The notes: generated by a model from the sequence alone, not told the origin. 64,000 bases of DNA from Gemmatimonadota bacterium (GCA_016712265.1 JADJRJ010000030.1:372001-436000), one strand, 5' to 3'; counted from the stretch's first letter, positions 33,036 to 42,694 are shown. Numbers and translations are program-made.

Positions 33036-34144
33036 TGCGGCGGGTGATGGCCCTGCTGCTGCTGAGCGCCACGGTCGCGCCCGGGCAGGAGTTGCGGGCG
33101 CGCGGCCGCGTGATGTTGGCGTCCGAGTCAGGCGAGCGCGCCGTGCCGGGCGCCATGGTTACGCTGCACCAGATCGGGCCGACGTCCGGGCCGGTGGACT
33201 CCGCGCGAACGGACGCCGCGGGTCGCTACGCCTTCCGGATTTCCCGGCCGGATACCGGCGCCATGTACCTGGCCACCTCGCGCTACAGCGGGATTGCCTA
33301 CTTCGCACCACCGGTGCGGGTGAGCGATTCCCTGGAGGCCCCCGGCGAGATTCACGTCTTCGACACGACGTCGGTGGATGCTCCGCTGCGGCAGGTCGGA
33401 CGCCACGTCGTCGTGTCTGCTCCCAATGCACAGGGGCTGCGCGAGGTCGTGGAGGTCTGGGAACTCGGCAATGAAGGGCGGCGCACGCGCACCTCACCGC
33501 CTGGCAGGCCAGCGTTTGTCACACAGGTGCCGGCCGCCGCGACGAACGTACGCTCCACCCAGGGGGACTTTGCGGGGAGTGGGTCGGAGGTCGACGGACG
33601 TGACGTTCGGGTCATCGCGCCGGTGGCGCCGGGGGTGAGGCAGCTCGTAGTCACGTACGACCTGGTCCCTGGGGCCTTCCCGCTGACCGTGGCGGTTCCG
33701 GATTCCACCGCCGTGCTCGAGGTCCTCCTGGAGGAGGCTGGGGCCAGCGTGGACGACCCGAGGCTTCGGGCTCTCGGCGCGGTCCCGAGCGAGGGACGCA
33801 ACTTCCTCCGGTTTCTTGGGGACGACGTTCCACCGGGGCCCCTGACCATCCGGGTCGCGCCCCCCGCCGTCAACGCGTCCTCCTGGCCGTGGATGCTCGG
33901 GCTCGGCGCGCTGTCCGCCGCCGCAGTCGTTTGGGCGTTGCGGCCCGCGCGTGGCCTACCGGCCGCCGCTGCTCGGCCGGCCGTCCCGGGGGAACGCGAC
34001 GCCCTTCAGGCCATGGAGGCCGCCCTCACGATGCAACTGGAAGGGCCCGCGCTGGATCCGGTGGATCGCCGCCGGCTCGAGGAACACCGCGCGTCGGTTC
34101 GCGAGGCCCTCGATGCGATAGCCCGGGGAACTCCGCCCGGCTAG
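33035..34144 (+). CDS. Secreted protein with carboxypeptidase-regulatory-like domain and C-terminal membrane anchor
   Basis: A 369-residue protein. It has a signal peptide (MRRVMALLLLSATVAPGQ), then a beta-sandwich resembling CarboxypepD_reg: GRVMLASESGERAVPGAMVTL with TDAAGRYAFRI. A second beta region follows. A transmembrane segment near 290-310 (SWPWMLGLGALSAAAVVWAL) is followed by a cytoplasmic tail containing a predicted helix ERDALQAMEAALTMQLEG. The architecture suggests a periplasmic sensor or adaptor. Family not recognised as a whole. Confidence 0.65.
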   Translation: MRRVMALLLLSATVAPGQELRARGRVMLASESGERAVPGAMVTLHQIGPTSGPVDSARTDAAGRYAFRISRPDTGAMYLATSRYSGIAYFAPPVRVSDSLEAPGEIHVFDTTSVDAPLRQVGRHVVVSAPNAQGLREVVEVWELGNEGRRTRTSPPGRPAFVTQVPAAATNVRSTQGDFAGSGSEVDGRDVRVIAPVAPGVRQLVVTYDLVPGAFPLTVAVPDSTAVLEVLLEEAGASVDDPRLRALGAVPSEGRNFLRFLGDDVPPGPLTIRVAPPAVNASSWPWMLGLGALSAAAVVWALRPARGLPAAAARPAVPGERDALQAMEAALTMQLEGPALDPVDRRRLEEHRASVREALDAIARGTPPG

Positions 34145-34157
34145 CTTGGGCGTCCCC

Positions 34158-35000
34158 ATGTGGCGACGCGCAACAGCCTTCCTTACGACCCTCGTCCTGG
34201 GCGCCGCCTGCGCTTCCGGGGAGAGTCGGCGCGTCGCTGGTGGCGAAGTCCGTCGATTGGTGACCCTCGGTCCCTCGTTTACGGAGATCTCCTGGTTGCT
34301 GGGCGCGGGCGATCGCCTGGTCGGCCGATCGCGCTGGGATCGCTCCCCGGAGGCAGTTCAGGCGATCGCCGAGGTCGGCGATGCCATACGTCCGAACCTG
34401 GAACGCATCGTGGGGGCGCGCCCCGACCTCGTGGTCCTGTACCCCGCCGGCGACAATGCTCCCGCGATCGACGCGCTGACGCGGGCCGGCATTCCCGTCC
34501 TCGCCCTTCGGGTGGATCGCATCGCTGACTACCTCCACGCCCTCGATACGTTAGGCACGCTGCTGGGGGCGCGCCCCCGCGCCGATTCCATCCGACGGGC
34601 ATTGGAGTCGACCCTGGATGCCGTCCGCCAGTTACCGTCCCCTGGGCGGCGCCCAACGGTTTTTGTACCAGTCTGGATGGAGCCCCCGATGACGGTGGGC
34701 GCCGGGAGTTTCATCTCCGAGCTGCTCACGCTGGCCGGCGCAGACAACATCTATCGCCATCGCCAGGAGCCCTCGTTCACCGTGGCGTTCGAGGACGTCC
34801 TGCGCCGCGATGCAGACGTCATTCTCGCCTCGCCCGCCGCCCGGGCGCGACTGCGCGAGGCGCCACCGTGGACGACGCTGAAGGCCGTGCGCGAGGAGCG
34901 CTGGTTGACACTGGACACCCTGACCATGTCCCAGCCGTCACGGCACATGGGCGATGCCGCGGCTGCGCTGGCGGCCGAGGTGCGGCGGATCGTGCCATGA
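34158..35000 (+). CDS. btuF: Cobalamin-type ABC transporter substrate-binding lipoprotein (BtuF-like)
   Basis: A 280-residue lipoprotein with lipobox VLGAAC. The N-terminal lobe begins RLVTLGPSFTEISWLLGAGD and RLVGRSRWDRSPE, the BtuF/FhuD cluster pattern, and the second lobe has NIYRHRQEPSFTVAFEDVLRRDADVI. It heads a three-gene ABC importer (ATGA overlaps). Cobalamin is the best guess, supported by the B12-dependent mutase at 11086; heme or siderophore uptake is not excluded. No cobalamin riboswitch fits in the 13 bp upstream. Confidence 0.82.
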   Translation: MWRRATAFLTTLVLGAACASGESRRVAGGEVRRLVTLGPSFTEISWLLGAGDRLVGRSRWDRSPEAVQAIAEVGDAIRPNLERIVGARPDLVVLYPAGDNAPAIDALTRAGIPVLALRVDRIADYLHALDTLGTLLGARPRADSIRRALESTLDAVRQLPSPGRRPTVFVPVWMEPPMTVGAGSFISELLTLAGADNIYRHRQEPSFTVAFEDVLRRDADVILASPAARARLREAPPWTTLKAVREERWLTLDTLTMSQPSRHMGDAAAALAAEVRRIVP

Positions 35001-35977
35001 GCGGTCGCGGGTCGTCCGCGGGGACGCTGCTCGTGCTGGTTGCCGCGTTGCTCCTCGCGGTGATTCTCTCGCTTGGCCTTGGCACGGTGCGCATCGAGGC
35101 GGGTGAGGTATGGCGCGCACTGTTCGGGGCGGCAGATGGGTCCGCGGCAGTCATCGTCCGCGATCTCCGGTTGCCCCGCGCGTTACTGGCGGCCACGGTT
35201 GGAGCGGCGTTAGGCGCCTCCGGGGCGGCGCTCCAGGTCTCGCTGCGGAATCCCCTGGCCGAGCCCTACCTGCTTGGTGTATCCGGCGGGGCTGCCGTGG
35301 GTGCGGTCACCGCGGTCACGGTGGGAGTTGCCGGCCTCGGCGGCATTGCCGGATTTGCCTTTCTCGGCGCCATGCTGGCCGTTGGCCTGGTGCTGGTCCT
35401 GGGCCGCGGCGGGGGATCCGAGCGATTGCTCATGGCCGGTGTGGTGACAGGGACCTTCGCCAACGCGGTCATCATGGTGCTCCTGTCCGACGCTGGTCCC
35501 ACGGCGCAGCGTGGCGCGCTGTGGTGGATGATGGGGTCCGTTGCCGTGGCGCAGTGGCGGGACGTGGCCTTCCTCGCCGTGGCGCTCGTGTTGGCCGGTG
35601 GTGCCTTGTTGCACCAGGCGCGCGCGCTCGACCTCCTGGCCCTCGGCCCCGAGACGGCCGCCTCGCTTGGGGTGCAGCCGGAGCGCGTGGTGCAGCGGAC
35701 CTTTGTGCTGGCGTCCCTCCTTGCCGCGACAACCGTCGCGACCGCGGGGCTGGTGGGTTTTGTGGGACTGATGGTGCCGCACCTCGCGCGGCGATGGCAG
35801 CGTCACCAGGGCGTCCGCGTGACGATGGGGGTCGCCGCACTTCTGGGCGCGATCCTGGTCCTGCTCGCCGACCTGATCGCGCGACTGGCGCGTTCGCCAG
35901 CAGAACTGCCGCTGGGGGCCATCACGGCGTTGTTTGGCGTCCCGTTCTTTTTCTGGCTGCTGCGGAGCTCGCGATGA
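34997..35977 (+). CDS. btuC: FecCD/BtuC-family ABC permease
   Basis: A 326-residue polytopic membrane protein with about ten hydrophobic segments. RLPRALLAATVGAALGASGAALQV and NPLAEPYLLGVSGGAAVGAV are the FecCD signatures. GLVGFVGLMVPHLARRW is the conserved cytoplasmic coupling loop. It overlaps btuF and the ATPase gene by 4 nt each. Confidence 0.92.
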   Translation: MSGRGSSAGTLLVLVAALLLAVILSLGLGTVRIEAGEVWRALFGAADGSAAVIVRDLRLPRALLAATVGAALGASGAALQVSLRNPLAEPYLLGVSGGAAVGAVTAVTVGVAGLGGIAGFAFLGAMLAVGLVLVLGRGGGSERLLMAGVVTGTFANAVIMVLLSDAGPTAQRGALWWMMGSVAVAQWRDVAFLAVALVLAGGALLHQARALDLLALGPETAASLGVQPERVVQRTFVLASLLAATTVATAGLVGFVGLMVPHLARRWQRHQGVRVTMGVAALLGAILVLLADLIARLARSPAELPLGAITALFGVPFFFWLLRSSR

Positions 35978-36756
35978 TTGACCTGCGCGACGTGACCGCT
36001 CGCTACCCTGGCGCCGCACGCGACGTATTGCGTTCGGTGTCCCTCCAAGCGCCCGGCGGACAGGTGACGGCGGTCGTTGGTCCGAACGGGAGCGGCAAGA
36101 GCACGGTGGTCCGGGCGCTCCTCGGGCGGGTCTCGGTGACGAGCGGTGCGCTGTGGCTTGACGGACAGCCGGTCGACGCATGGTCGCCAGTGGATCGCGC
36201 CCGCCGGATGTCCGTCGTCGTGCAGCGGGAGGAGCCGGTGTTCCCCATGCGCGTGCGCGACTACGTCGCGTTAGGACGTCACCCGTTCCGATCGCAGTGG
36301 GCCACCCTGACGGCCGAGGATGACGCGGCTATCGAGGTGGCCATCCGCGAAGCGGACGTGGCCCCGCTCACGGAGCGCACGACGGATGCCCTCTCCGGTG
36401 GGGAATGGCAGCGCGTGCGGTTGGCTCGGGCCTTGGCGCAGCAGGCGCAGGGCCTCGTGCTCGACGAACCCACCACCTTCCTGGATGTCGCCCATGAAAT
36501 GGCCTGTTTCGAGACCCTCACACGGCTCGCCGCGCAGGGGCGCGCGGTCCTCGTGGTAAGCCACCAGCTCAACCTGGTGGCGCGGTTCGCGGACCACGTG
36601 GTCTTGCTCGCGTCGGGCCAGGTGGTGGCATCGGGGCAGGTGGCGGACGTGATGCGCGGCGAGGTGCTGGAGCAGGTGTATCAGTGGCCCCTGGTCGTTA
36701 CCCGGGATCCCGCCGTGGGGGCGCCAGCGCTGGTTCCCCTGCGGCGCCCTCGATAG
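35974..36756 (+). CDS. btuD: ABC transporter ATPase (BtuD/FecE-like)
   Basis: 260 residues. Walker A GPNGSGKST near 35, Q-loop VVVQREEPVF, signature LSGGEWQRVRLARAL, Walker B GLVLDEPTTFLD and H-loop VVSHQLN are all intact. FecE/BtuD-type VRDYVALGRHPF is present. Energises the BtuC permease. Confidence 0.93.
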   Translation: MIDLRDVTARYPGAARDVLRSVSLQAPGGQVTAVVGPNGSGKSTVVRALLGRVSVTSGALWLDGQPVDAWSPVDRARRMSVVVQREEPVFPMRVRDYVALGRHPFRSQWATLTAEDDAAIEVAIREADVAPLTERTTDALSGGEWQRVRLARALAQQAQGLVLDEPTTFLDVAHEMACFETLTRLAAQGRAVLVVSHQLNLVARFADHVVLLASGQVVASGQVADVMRGEVLEQVYQWPLVVTRDPAVGAPALVPLRRPR

Positions 36757-36765
36757 GGTTCGCCG

Positions 36766-37524
36766 ATGTCCCTGGTCACCGATGCCATCGTGCTCCACGC
36801 GTTCGACTACCTGGAGACGTCGCGAATCCTGCGCCTCGCCACCCGCGACGGTGGTGTGGTCTCGGTTATTGCCCGGGGCGCGCGTCGATCCACTCGACGG
36901 TTTGGTTCCGCCATGGACCTCTTTGCCGAAGGCACGGCGACCATCGCCCATCGCCCGGGCCGCGACCTCCATCCGCTGGAGTCCTTTGATGTCCGCGCGG
37001 GACACGCGAGCCTGGCGAACGACCTCGACCGCTTCATGTCGGCGGCCATGCTCGCCGAGCTGGTGTTGCGCACGATGAGCGAGTCCGATCACGGCGCCGC
37101 CTTCGGCGCCCTCGCCGGCGCACTCACCCGGCTGCACCGTCGAGTGCGGGAGGATGCCCGGGCGGAAGGCCTCGCCAGCGCCTGGATGCTGGTGGGCGCC
37201 CTGGGGTTCGCCCCAACGATCGAAAGCTGTGCACGATGTCACGCCGAGCTGCCGATGGACGCCGATGCCTGGTTTTCCGCGGCCGGCGGCGGGGCGGTCT
37301 GCGCTGCGTGTCACGCGGCGGCGCGGGCCGGCCGACTCCTCCCCGCCGCGGCGCGCCGAACGCTCGCGGACTGGCTCGCCGGCATCGAGGCGCCATTCCC
37401 CAGTGCGCTCGACCTCCGCGCGCACGTGCGCCTGCTGCGCGAGTTCGTGCAGCGCCACCTGACGGACGACGTGGAACTGCGCGCGTTTGGCGCCTGGGCC
37501 GAACGGTTTGTGGGGCACGCATGA
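36766..37524 (+). CDS. recO: DNA repair protein RecO
   Basis: 252 residues. The N-terminal OB fold has VTDAIVLHAFDYLETSRILRL and VVSVIARGARRSTRRFG. The C-terminal domain carries a four-cysteine zinc site, CARCH near 158 and CAACH near 183. RecO loads RecA at gaps with RecF and RecR. The stop overlaps selB (ATGA). Confidence 0.93.
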   Translation: MSLVTDAIVLHAFDYLETSRILRLATRDGGVVSVIARGARRSTRRFGSAMDLFAEGTATIAHRPGRDLHPLESFDVRAGHASLANDLDRFMSAAMLAELVLRTMSESDHGAAFGALAGALTRLHRRVREDARAEGLASAWMLVGALGFAPTIESCARCHAELPMDADAWFSAAGGGAVCAACHAAARAGRLLPAAARRTLADWLAGIEAPFPSALDLRAHVRLLREFVQRHLTDDVELRAFGAWAERFVGHA

Positions 37525-39350
37525 TCGTCGGGACCGCCGGCCACATCGACCACGGCAAGACGACACTCGTGCGCGCGCTGACCGGGGTGAACACCGACCG
37601 ACTCCCCGAGGAGCAGCGTCGCGGAATCACCATCGAACTCGGTTTCGCCCCGCTCGACTTGCCGGTCGTGGGTCGCGTCGGCGTCGTCGATGTCCCCGGT
37701 CACGAGGGGTTCATCCGAACGATGGTCGCTGGTGCCACGGGGGTGGACGTCGGTCTCCTCGTCATCGCGGCTGACGAGGGGGTCATGCCGCAGACGCGCG
37801 AGCACCTGGCCATCTTGCGGTTGCTCCAGGTTCGGTCGCTGGTCGTGGCCCTCACCAAGGCGGACCTTCCCGAGCCCGAGTGGCTCGACCTCGTCGCGGA
37901 GGACGTGCGGAGCCTGCTGGAGGAGACCCCATACGCCGCCGCCGCGATCCTGCCGGTGTCGGCGCGTACCGGCGATGGGCTCGACGCCCTGCGAGACGCG
38001 CTCGCCACGGCGCTCGCCGCGTCGTCCGAGCGGCAGGGCGATGACCTGTTCCGTCTGCCGATCGATCGCGTGTTCACCGTCCGAGGTACCGGCACCGTGG
38101 TCACTGGTACCTCCTGGTCCGGGACGGTCCGCGTGGGTGCCGACCTGCGGCTCTTCCCGGGCGACATGCCCGTGAGGGTGCGCGGAATCCAGATGCATGG
38201 CGACACCGTCGATGGGGCAGGCCCGGGGGCTCGGCTGGCCGTCGCGCTCACCGGCGTCGACCTCGGCCAGGTGCACCGCGGGATGACATTGACAGCTCCC
38301 GCCCCCTGGACCGGCACGACGCTCTTTCACGCGGAGGTTACCCTGGTGGACTCCGCCGGACCTTTCCGTCCCAGGGAGTGGATCCGGCTCCATGTTGGCA
38401 CGGCAGAGGTTTCCGCACGAGTCGTCGCGGCCCAGGGATCACAGACGGCGCGGGTGGTCACTGAAGAGCCCGTGGTACTGCGCGCAGGGGACCGCTTCGT
38501 ACTCCGGCGGTCTCAGCCGCTCGCCACCGTTGGCGGCGGGATCGTCATCGATCCGGCTCCCGGACGGGCACGGCGACGTCCCGCTGGCCCTTGGAACTCC
38601 GATCCCGCGGCGCGGCTCGAACACCTTGTGCGCGACGCGGGGGAGCACGGAGTGTCGCTACGCGAAATCCCGGTGCGCGTGGGGTGCCGGCCCCCTGAGG
38701 TCGCGGAGTTGGCGTCCCAATACGTACAGTTCCGGGATCGCGCCTATGCTCGGAGCGTTCTGCGTGACTACGAGCAAGTCGTTGAAGATCAAGTGCTTGC
38801 GTACTTGTCTTCACATGGTACGGAGGTCGGTGCTCCGCCGTCGAGCTGGGGTAACGCCAGATCGAATGCGCCCCTGCTGGAGTTCGCGGCCGATCGACTC
38901 GTCGGTGCCGGCCGCCTGGTGTTTCGCGGGCCGGCCCTCGCGCCGCCGGATTGGTCCCCGAGGCTGGACACGGGTCAACAAGAGGCGGCGACCTGGGTGA
39001 TCGACCGGTTGCGGTCCGCCGGCCGTGAGCCTCCCTCTGTCGCTGAGCTGGGGGCGGAGTGGTCCGGCGCGGCGTTGCCGCAGGTGTTGCGGTACTTGGA
39101 ACGCTCCGGGCGAGTTATCGCGGTGGAGCCGGACCGGTATTTCACTACTGAGGCGGTCAACGAAATGGTCGAGGGTCTCGTTGCCCATCTACGGGGGACG
39201 GCGGACGCAGAAACGCCGGCAACCCTGAGGGGAATTCTTGGGGTCTCACGCAAGTACCTGATGCCCTTTCTCGAATACTGTGACCGAGAACGCATCACGG
39301 AACGGCGGGGAGAAGGTAGGGTACTTGGCAGTCGTGGCGGCCTTTCTTGA
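37521..39350 (+). CDS. selB: Selenocysteine-specific elongation factor SelB
   Basis: Delivers Sec-tRNA to UGA at SECIS elements. It has 609 residues. The GTPase has GTAGHIDHGKTTLVRALTG, RGITIELGFA, VDVPGHEGFI and TKAD. Domains 2-3 include FTVRGTGTVVTGT, and the C-terminal third is made of winged-helix repeats ending LEYCDRERITERRGEG. The motif IxxGHIDHGKT plus the long C-terminal arm separates it from EF-Tu. No selA, selD or tRNA-Sec gene is seen in this window. Confidence 0.95.
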   Translation: MIVGTAGHIDHGKTTLVRALTGVNTDRLPEEQRRGITIELGFAPLDLPVVGRVGVVDVPGHEGFIRTMVAGATGVDVGLLVIAADEGVMPQTREHLAILRLLQVRSLVVALTKADLPEPEWLDLVAEDVRSLLEETPYAAAAILPVSARTGDGLDALRDALATALAASSERQGDDLFRLPIDRVFTVRGTGTVVTGTSWSGTVRVGADLRLFPGDMPVRVRGIQMHGDTVDGAGPGARLAVALTGVDLGQVHRGMTLTAPAPWTGTTLFHAEVTLVDSAGPFRPREWIRLHVGTAEVSARVVAAQGSQTARVVTEEPVVLRAGDRFVLRRSQPLATVGGGIVIDPAPGRARRRPAGPWNSDPAARLEHLVRDAGEHGVSLREIPVRVGCRPPEVAELASQYVQFRDRAYARSVLRDYEQVVEDQVLAYLSSHGTEVGAPPSSWGNARSNAPLLEFAADRLVGAGRLVFRGPALAPPDWSPRLDTGQQEAATWVIDRLRSAGREPPSVAELGAEWSGAALPQVLRYLERSGRVIAVEPDRYFTTEAVNEMVEGLVAHLRGTADAETPATLRGILGVSRKYLMPFLEYCDRERITERRGEGRVLGSRGGLS

Positions 39351-39376
39351 CAACCAACGGACGCGCGTCCTAGGTT
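39347..39376 (+). promoter_or_regulatory. Promoter with palindromic spacer upstream of the T9SS-like gene
   Basis: TTGACA at 39347-39352 and TAGGTT at 39371-39376, spacer 18 bp. The spacer's last 12 bp are a perfect palindrome GGACGCGCGTCC (39359-39370), flanked by CCAAC and GTTGG. An operator inside the promoter is plausible. The likely start of transcription is about 39383, leaving a leader of some 70 nt. The -35 overlaps the selB stop codon. Confidence 0.6.
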
Positions 39377-39450
39377 GGCGGAGCAGGTCACTCATTCACG
39401 GCAAAACGGAGCAAGGCGCACTCAACTCTTTTGTCAGATCGGAGACACAA

Positions 39451-39912
39451 ATGAACGGACGGTGGGCAATGCGCGGTGTGATGCTTGCCTGCCTGACGCT
39501 GGTTCCCGCGGCAAGCGGGGCCCAGTCCACCCAACGCAGTGCGGTTGATGCAGCTTCAGGTTCGACCCTGGGGCAGAACTACCCGAACCCGGTGACGCGC
39601 GAGACGACGATTCCGTTCTCGATCGGTCCCACAGCAGACTGTAGCCAGGATGCGGGTAAGCGGTATCGGGTGACACTGCGGGTCTACAACATGCTCGCGC
39701 AACTCGTCGCAATTCCGGGGTTGCGGTCGTCGAGCAGCGGAGGGACCGGGGGGGAGCAAGTGCGGGACGTGCAGCTCACGTGCGGCCAGTACACGGCGTG
39801 GTGGGACGGCACGCATCAGGGGACAGGACGGCAGGCTGCGTCCGGGATCTACCTGTACCGACTGGAAATCGATGGTCGGCCGATCGTCAGGCGGATGACA
39901 GTGATTCGATAA
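39451..39912 (+). CDS. Small secreted protein consisting of a FlgD/T9SS-type C-terminal domain
   Basis: A 153-residue protein. A signal peptide (to about residue 24, ASGAQ) is followed almost at once by the 'type IX sorting/FlgD-Ig-like' pattern: LGQNYPNPVTRETTIPFSI, RVTLRVYNMLAQLV, YTAWWDGTHQGTGRQAASGI, YLYRLEIDGRPIVRRMTVIR. Normally this fold is the C-terminal appendage of a larger secreted protein; here it is nearly the whole protein. It has its own promoter and its own terminator. Confidence 0.8.
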   Translation: MNGRWAMRGVMLACLTLVPAASGAQSTQRSAVDAASGSTLGQNYPNPVTRETTIPFSIGPTADCSQDAGKRYRVTLRVYNMLAQLVAIPGLRSSSSGGTGGEQVRDVQLTCGQYTAWWDGTHQGTGRQAASGIYLYRLEIDGRPIVRRMTVIR

Positions 39913-39934
39913 GGCAGCACTTCGCGAACGATGC

Positions 39935-39981
39935 GCAACGGTTCGAGATCCGGAGGTTCGGGTTTCGAACCGTTGCCTTTT
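39935..39981 (+). terminator. Intrinsic terminator after the T9SS-like gene
   Basis: A perfect 12-bp stem, GCAACGGTTCGA (39935-39946) with TCGAACCGTTGC (39965-39976), an 18-nt loop and then CTTTT. It is 22 bp after the stop codon. Confidence 0.75.
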
Positions 39982-40103
39982 GCAGGCAGTCCGGCCAGCA
40001 TGACAGCACGGGCGGGTCGCGACGAGGCGAATATCCGCCAATGGGGCAGGCGACCACGGGCACCGGTCGTGCCTTTGAGGAGCCCAACGACACACCTCAT
40101 TCC

Positions 40104-42694
40104 ATGATCAATCCCGATCGCCTGACCGTGAAGTCCACCGAAGCGCTCAATGAGGCGCTCGGGTTGGCTCGCAAGAACGGGAACCCTCTCGTCTACGACC
40201 TGCACCTCCTGCACGCCTTGCTGGCGCAGGACGAGGGCATTGTCGGTCCCATCCTCCAGAAACTCGGCGTGAATCTCGCTGGCCTTCGCGAGGGAATCGA
40301 CCGTGAGATGGCGCGTTATCCTCGGCAATCCGGGGCGCAACCCACCTTGTCCCGCGAGATGAACGGCGTCGTCGGGCGCGCGGAAGAGGAGGCCCGTGGC
40401 CTGGGGGACGACTACGTCTCGACCGAGCACTTGCTGCTCGCGCTCGCCGACACCAAGGGAACGGAGAGCAAGGCCCTCCTGTCCGCGGCGGGGATCGAAC
40501 GCAAGGCGCTGCTCGAGGCCCTCCAAGCCGTCCGGGGGAGCCATCGGGTGACGGACCAGACGCCGGAGGAGAAGTACCAGGCGCTCCAACGATTCACGCG
40601 CGATCTCACCGAGCAGGCCCGGAAGGGCAAGCTCGACCCAGTCATCGGGCGAGACGAGGAGATTCGCCGTGTCATGCAGGTGCTCTCCCGGCGCACCAAG
40701 AACAACCCGGTGCTGATCGGCGAGCCGGGCGTGGGCAAGACGGCGATCGCCGAGGGATTGGCGCAGCGGATCGTCAATGGCGACGTGCCGGAGGGGCTGA
40801 AGAACAAGCGCCTGATCGCGCTCGACCTGGGCGCCCTGATTGCCGGGGCCAAGTTCCGCGGGGAGTTCGAGGAGCGACTCAAGGCCGTCCTCAAGGAAAT
40901 CATCGACGCCCAAGGATTGTTCGTGGTGTTCATCGATGAGATGCACACGCTCGTTGGGGCTGGCAAGGCCGAAGGCTCCATGGACGCCGGCAACATGCTC
41001 AAGCCGATGCTCGCCCGCGGGGAGCTGCGCGTCGTTGGGGCCACGACCCTGGACGAGTACCGAAAACACGTGGAGAAGGACCCGGCGCTGGAACGCCGCT
41101 TCCAGCCGGTCTTTGTCGGGGAGCCCACCGTGGAAAGCTCCATCGCCATCCTCCGCGGGCTCAAGGAGCGGTACGAGGCGCACCACGGCGTGCGCATCAC
41201 CGACGGGGCGATCGTGGCCGCGGCCACGCTCTCCAATCGCTACATCGGCGACCGGTTCCTGCCCGACAAGGCCATCGACCTCGTCGACGAGGCGGCGTCG
41301 CGCTTGCGCATCGAGATCGACTCCATGCCGCAGGAAATCGACGAGGTCGAGCGCCGCATCGTGCAGCTGGAAATCGAGCGACAAGCCCTGGTCAAGGAAA
41401 CCGATCCCCAGGCCGTCGAGCGGCGCCAGGGCGTCGAGCGCGAGCTGGCGGAAGAACGCGAGAAGAGCGGCGGGATGAAGGCGCAGTGGCAGCGCGAAAA
41501 GGAAACCCTCGGCGCCGTCGGGACCATTAAGCAGCAGATCGAGGACGCCCGGGGCAAGCGGAGCAGGCGACCCGCGCCGGTGACCTCGGTCGTGCCGCCG
41601 AAATCCAGTACGGGACGATCCCCCAGCTGGAAGCGAAGCTCGCGGCCAGCGAAGGGCAGTTGGCCTCCCGGCAGGATGGCGGCACGCGGTTCCTCAAGGA
41701 AGAGGTGACCGCGGACGACATCGCCGAGGTGGTGTCGCGTTGGACGGGGATCCCCGTGACGCGAATGATGGAGAGTGAGCGGGAACGGTTGGCGAAGCTC
41801 GAGGACGAGCTGGCCAAGCGTGTGGTGGGACAGCGCGTCGCCGTGGAGGCCGTCTCCAATGCCGTCCGTCGCTCGCGGGCCGGGCTCCAGGATCCGCATC
41901 GGCCGATCGGCTCGTTCATCTTTCTCGGCCCAACCGGGGTAGGCAAGACGGAGACCGCGCGTGCGTTGGCCGAGTTCCTGTTCGATGACGAGCAGGCCAT
42001 GGTGCGCATCGACATGTCGGAGTACATGGAGAAACACGCCGTGGCGCGACTCATCGGGGCGCCCCCGGGATACGTCGGCTACGAGGAGGGTGGCCAGCTG
42101 ACGGAAGCGGTGCGCCGACGCCCGTACCAGGTGGTGCTGTTCGATGAGGTCGAGAAGGCGCACCCGGATGTCTTCAATATCCTGCTGCAGATCCTGGACG
42201 ACGGGCGCCTGACCGACTCCCAGGGACGCACGGTCGACTTCCGCAACGTGGTCATCATCATGACGTCCAACCTGGGGTCGTCGTTCATCCTTGAACATGC
42301 TGCCAGTGATTGGAGCATGGTGGAGACCCAGGTGCAGGCCGCAATGCGGCAGCACTTCAAGCCGGAGTTCCTGAACCGCGTCGACGACACCGTCATCTTC
42401 AGGCCACTCGGTCGCGAGCACATCGACCGGATCGTTGACCTGCAACTCGAGCGTCTGCGCGGCCTGTTGGCCGACCGCAAGCTCACCCTGGAGTTGTCCG
42501 ACGACGCCCGGACGGTCCTCGTGGACGAAGGCTACGATCCCGCCTTCGGGGCGCGCCCACTCAAGCGCACCATCCAGCGCCTGGTGCAGAATCCCCTGGC
42601 CCTGGCCATTCTCGAGGGGAAGTTCACCGAGGGCGACGCGATCCGCGCCACCGTTGGGCCGGACACCTCACTGGTGTTCGAGAAGGTCTCGTAG
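40104..42694 (+). pseudogene. clpB: ClpB disaggregase, interrupted by a single-base frameshift
   Basis: Hsp100 AAA+ chaperone that dissolves aggregates with DnaK. The first frame (40104 to about 41557) has the N-domain, NBD1 with GEPGVGKTAIAEGLAQR and VVFIDEMHTLVGAG, and the start of the coiled-coil M-domain. The frame is lost at about 41553-41560 (GGGGCAAGCGGAG). The second frame carries on through the M-domain (AEQATRAGDLGRAAEIQYG), then NBD2 with GPTGVGKTETARALAEF and MSEYMEKHAVARLIGAPPGY. Restoring one base, for example CAAGGCGG, gives an 863-residue protein of normal length. Conservation is intact on both sides, so a recent mutation or an assembly error is likeliest. No CIRCE element is visible upstream. 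Confidence 0.9.

Noticed and set aside
34145..34157. Cobalamin riboswitch before btuF
   Set aside because: Only 13 bp lie between the upstream stop and the start codon.
39982..40103. CIRCE or HspR operator before clpB
   Set aside because: No TTAGCACTC-N9-GAGTGCTAA or CTTGAGT-N7-ACTCAAG pattern found.
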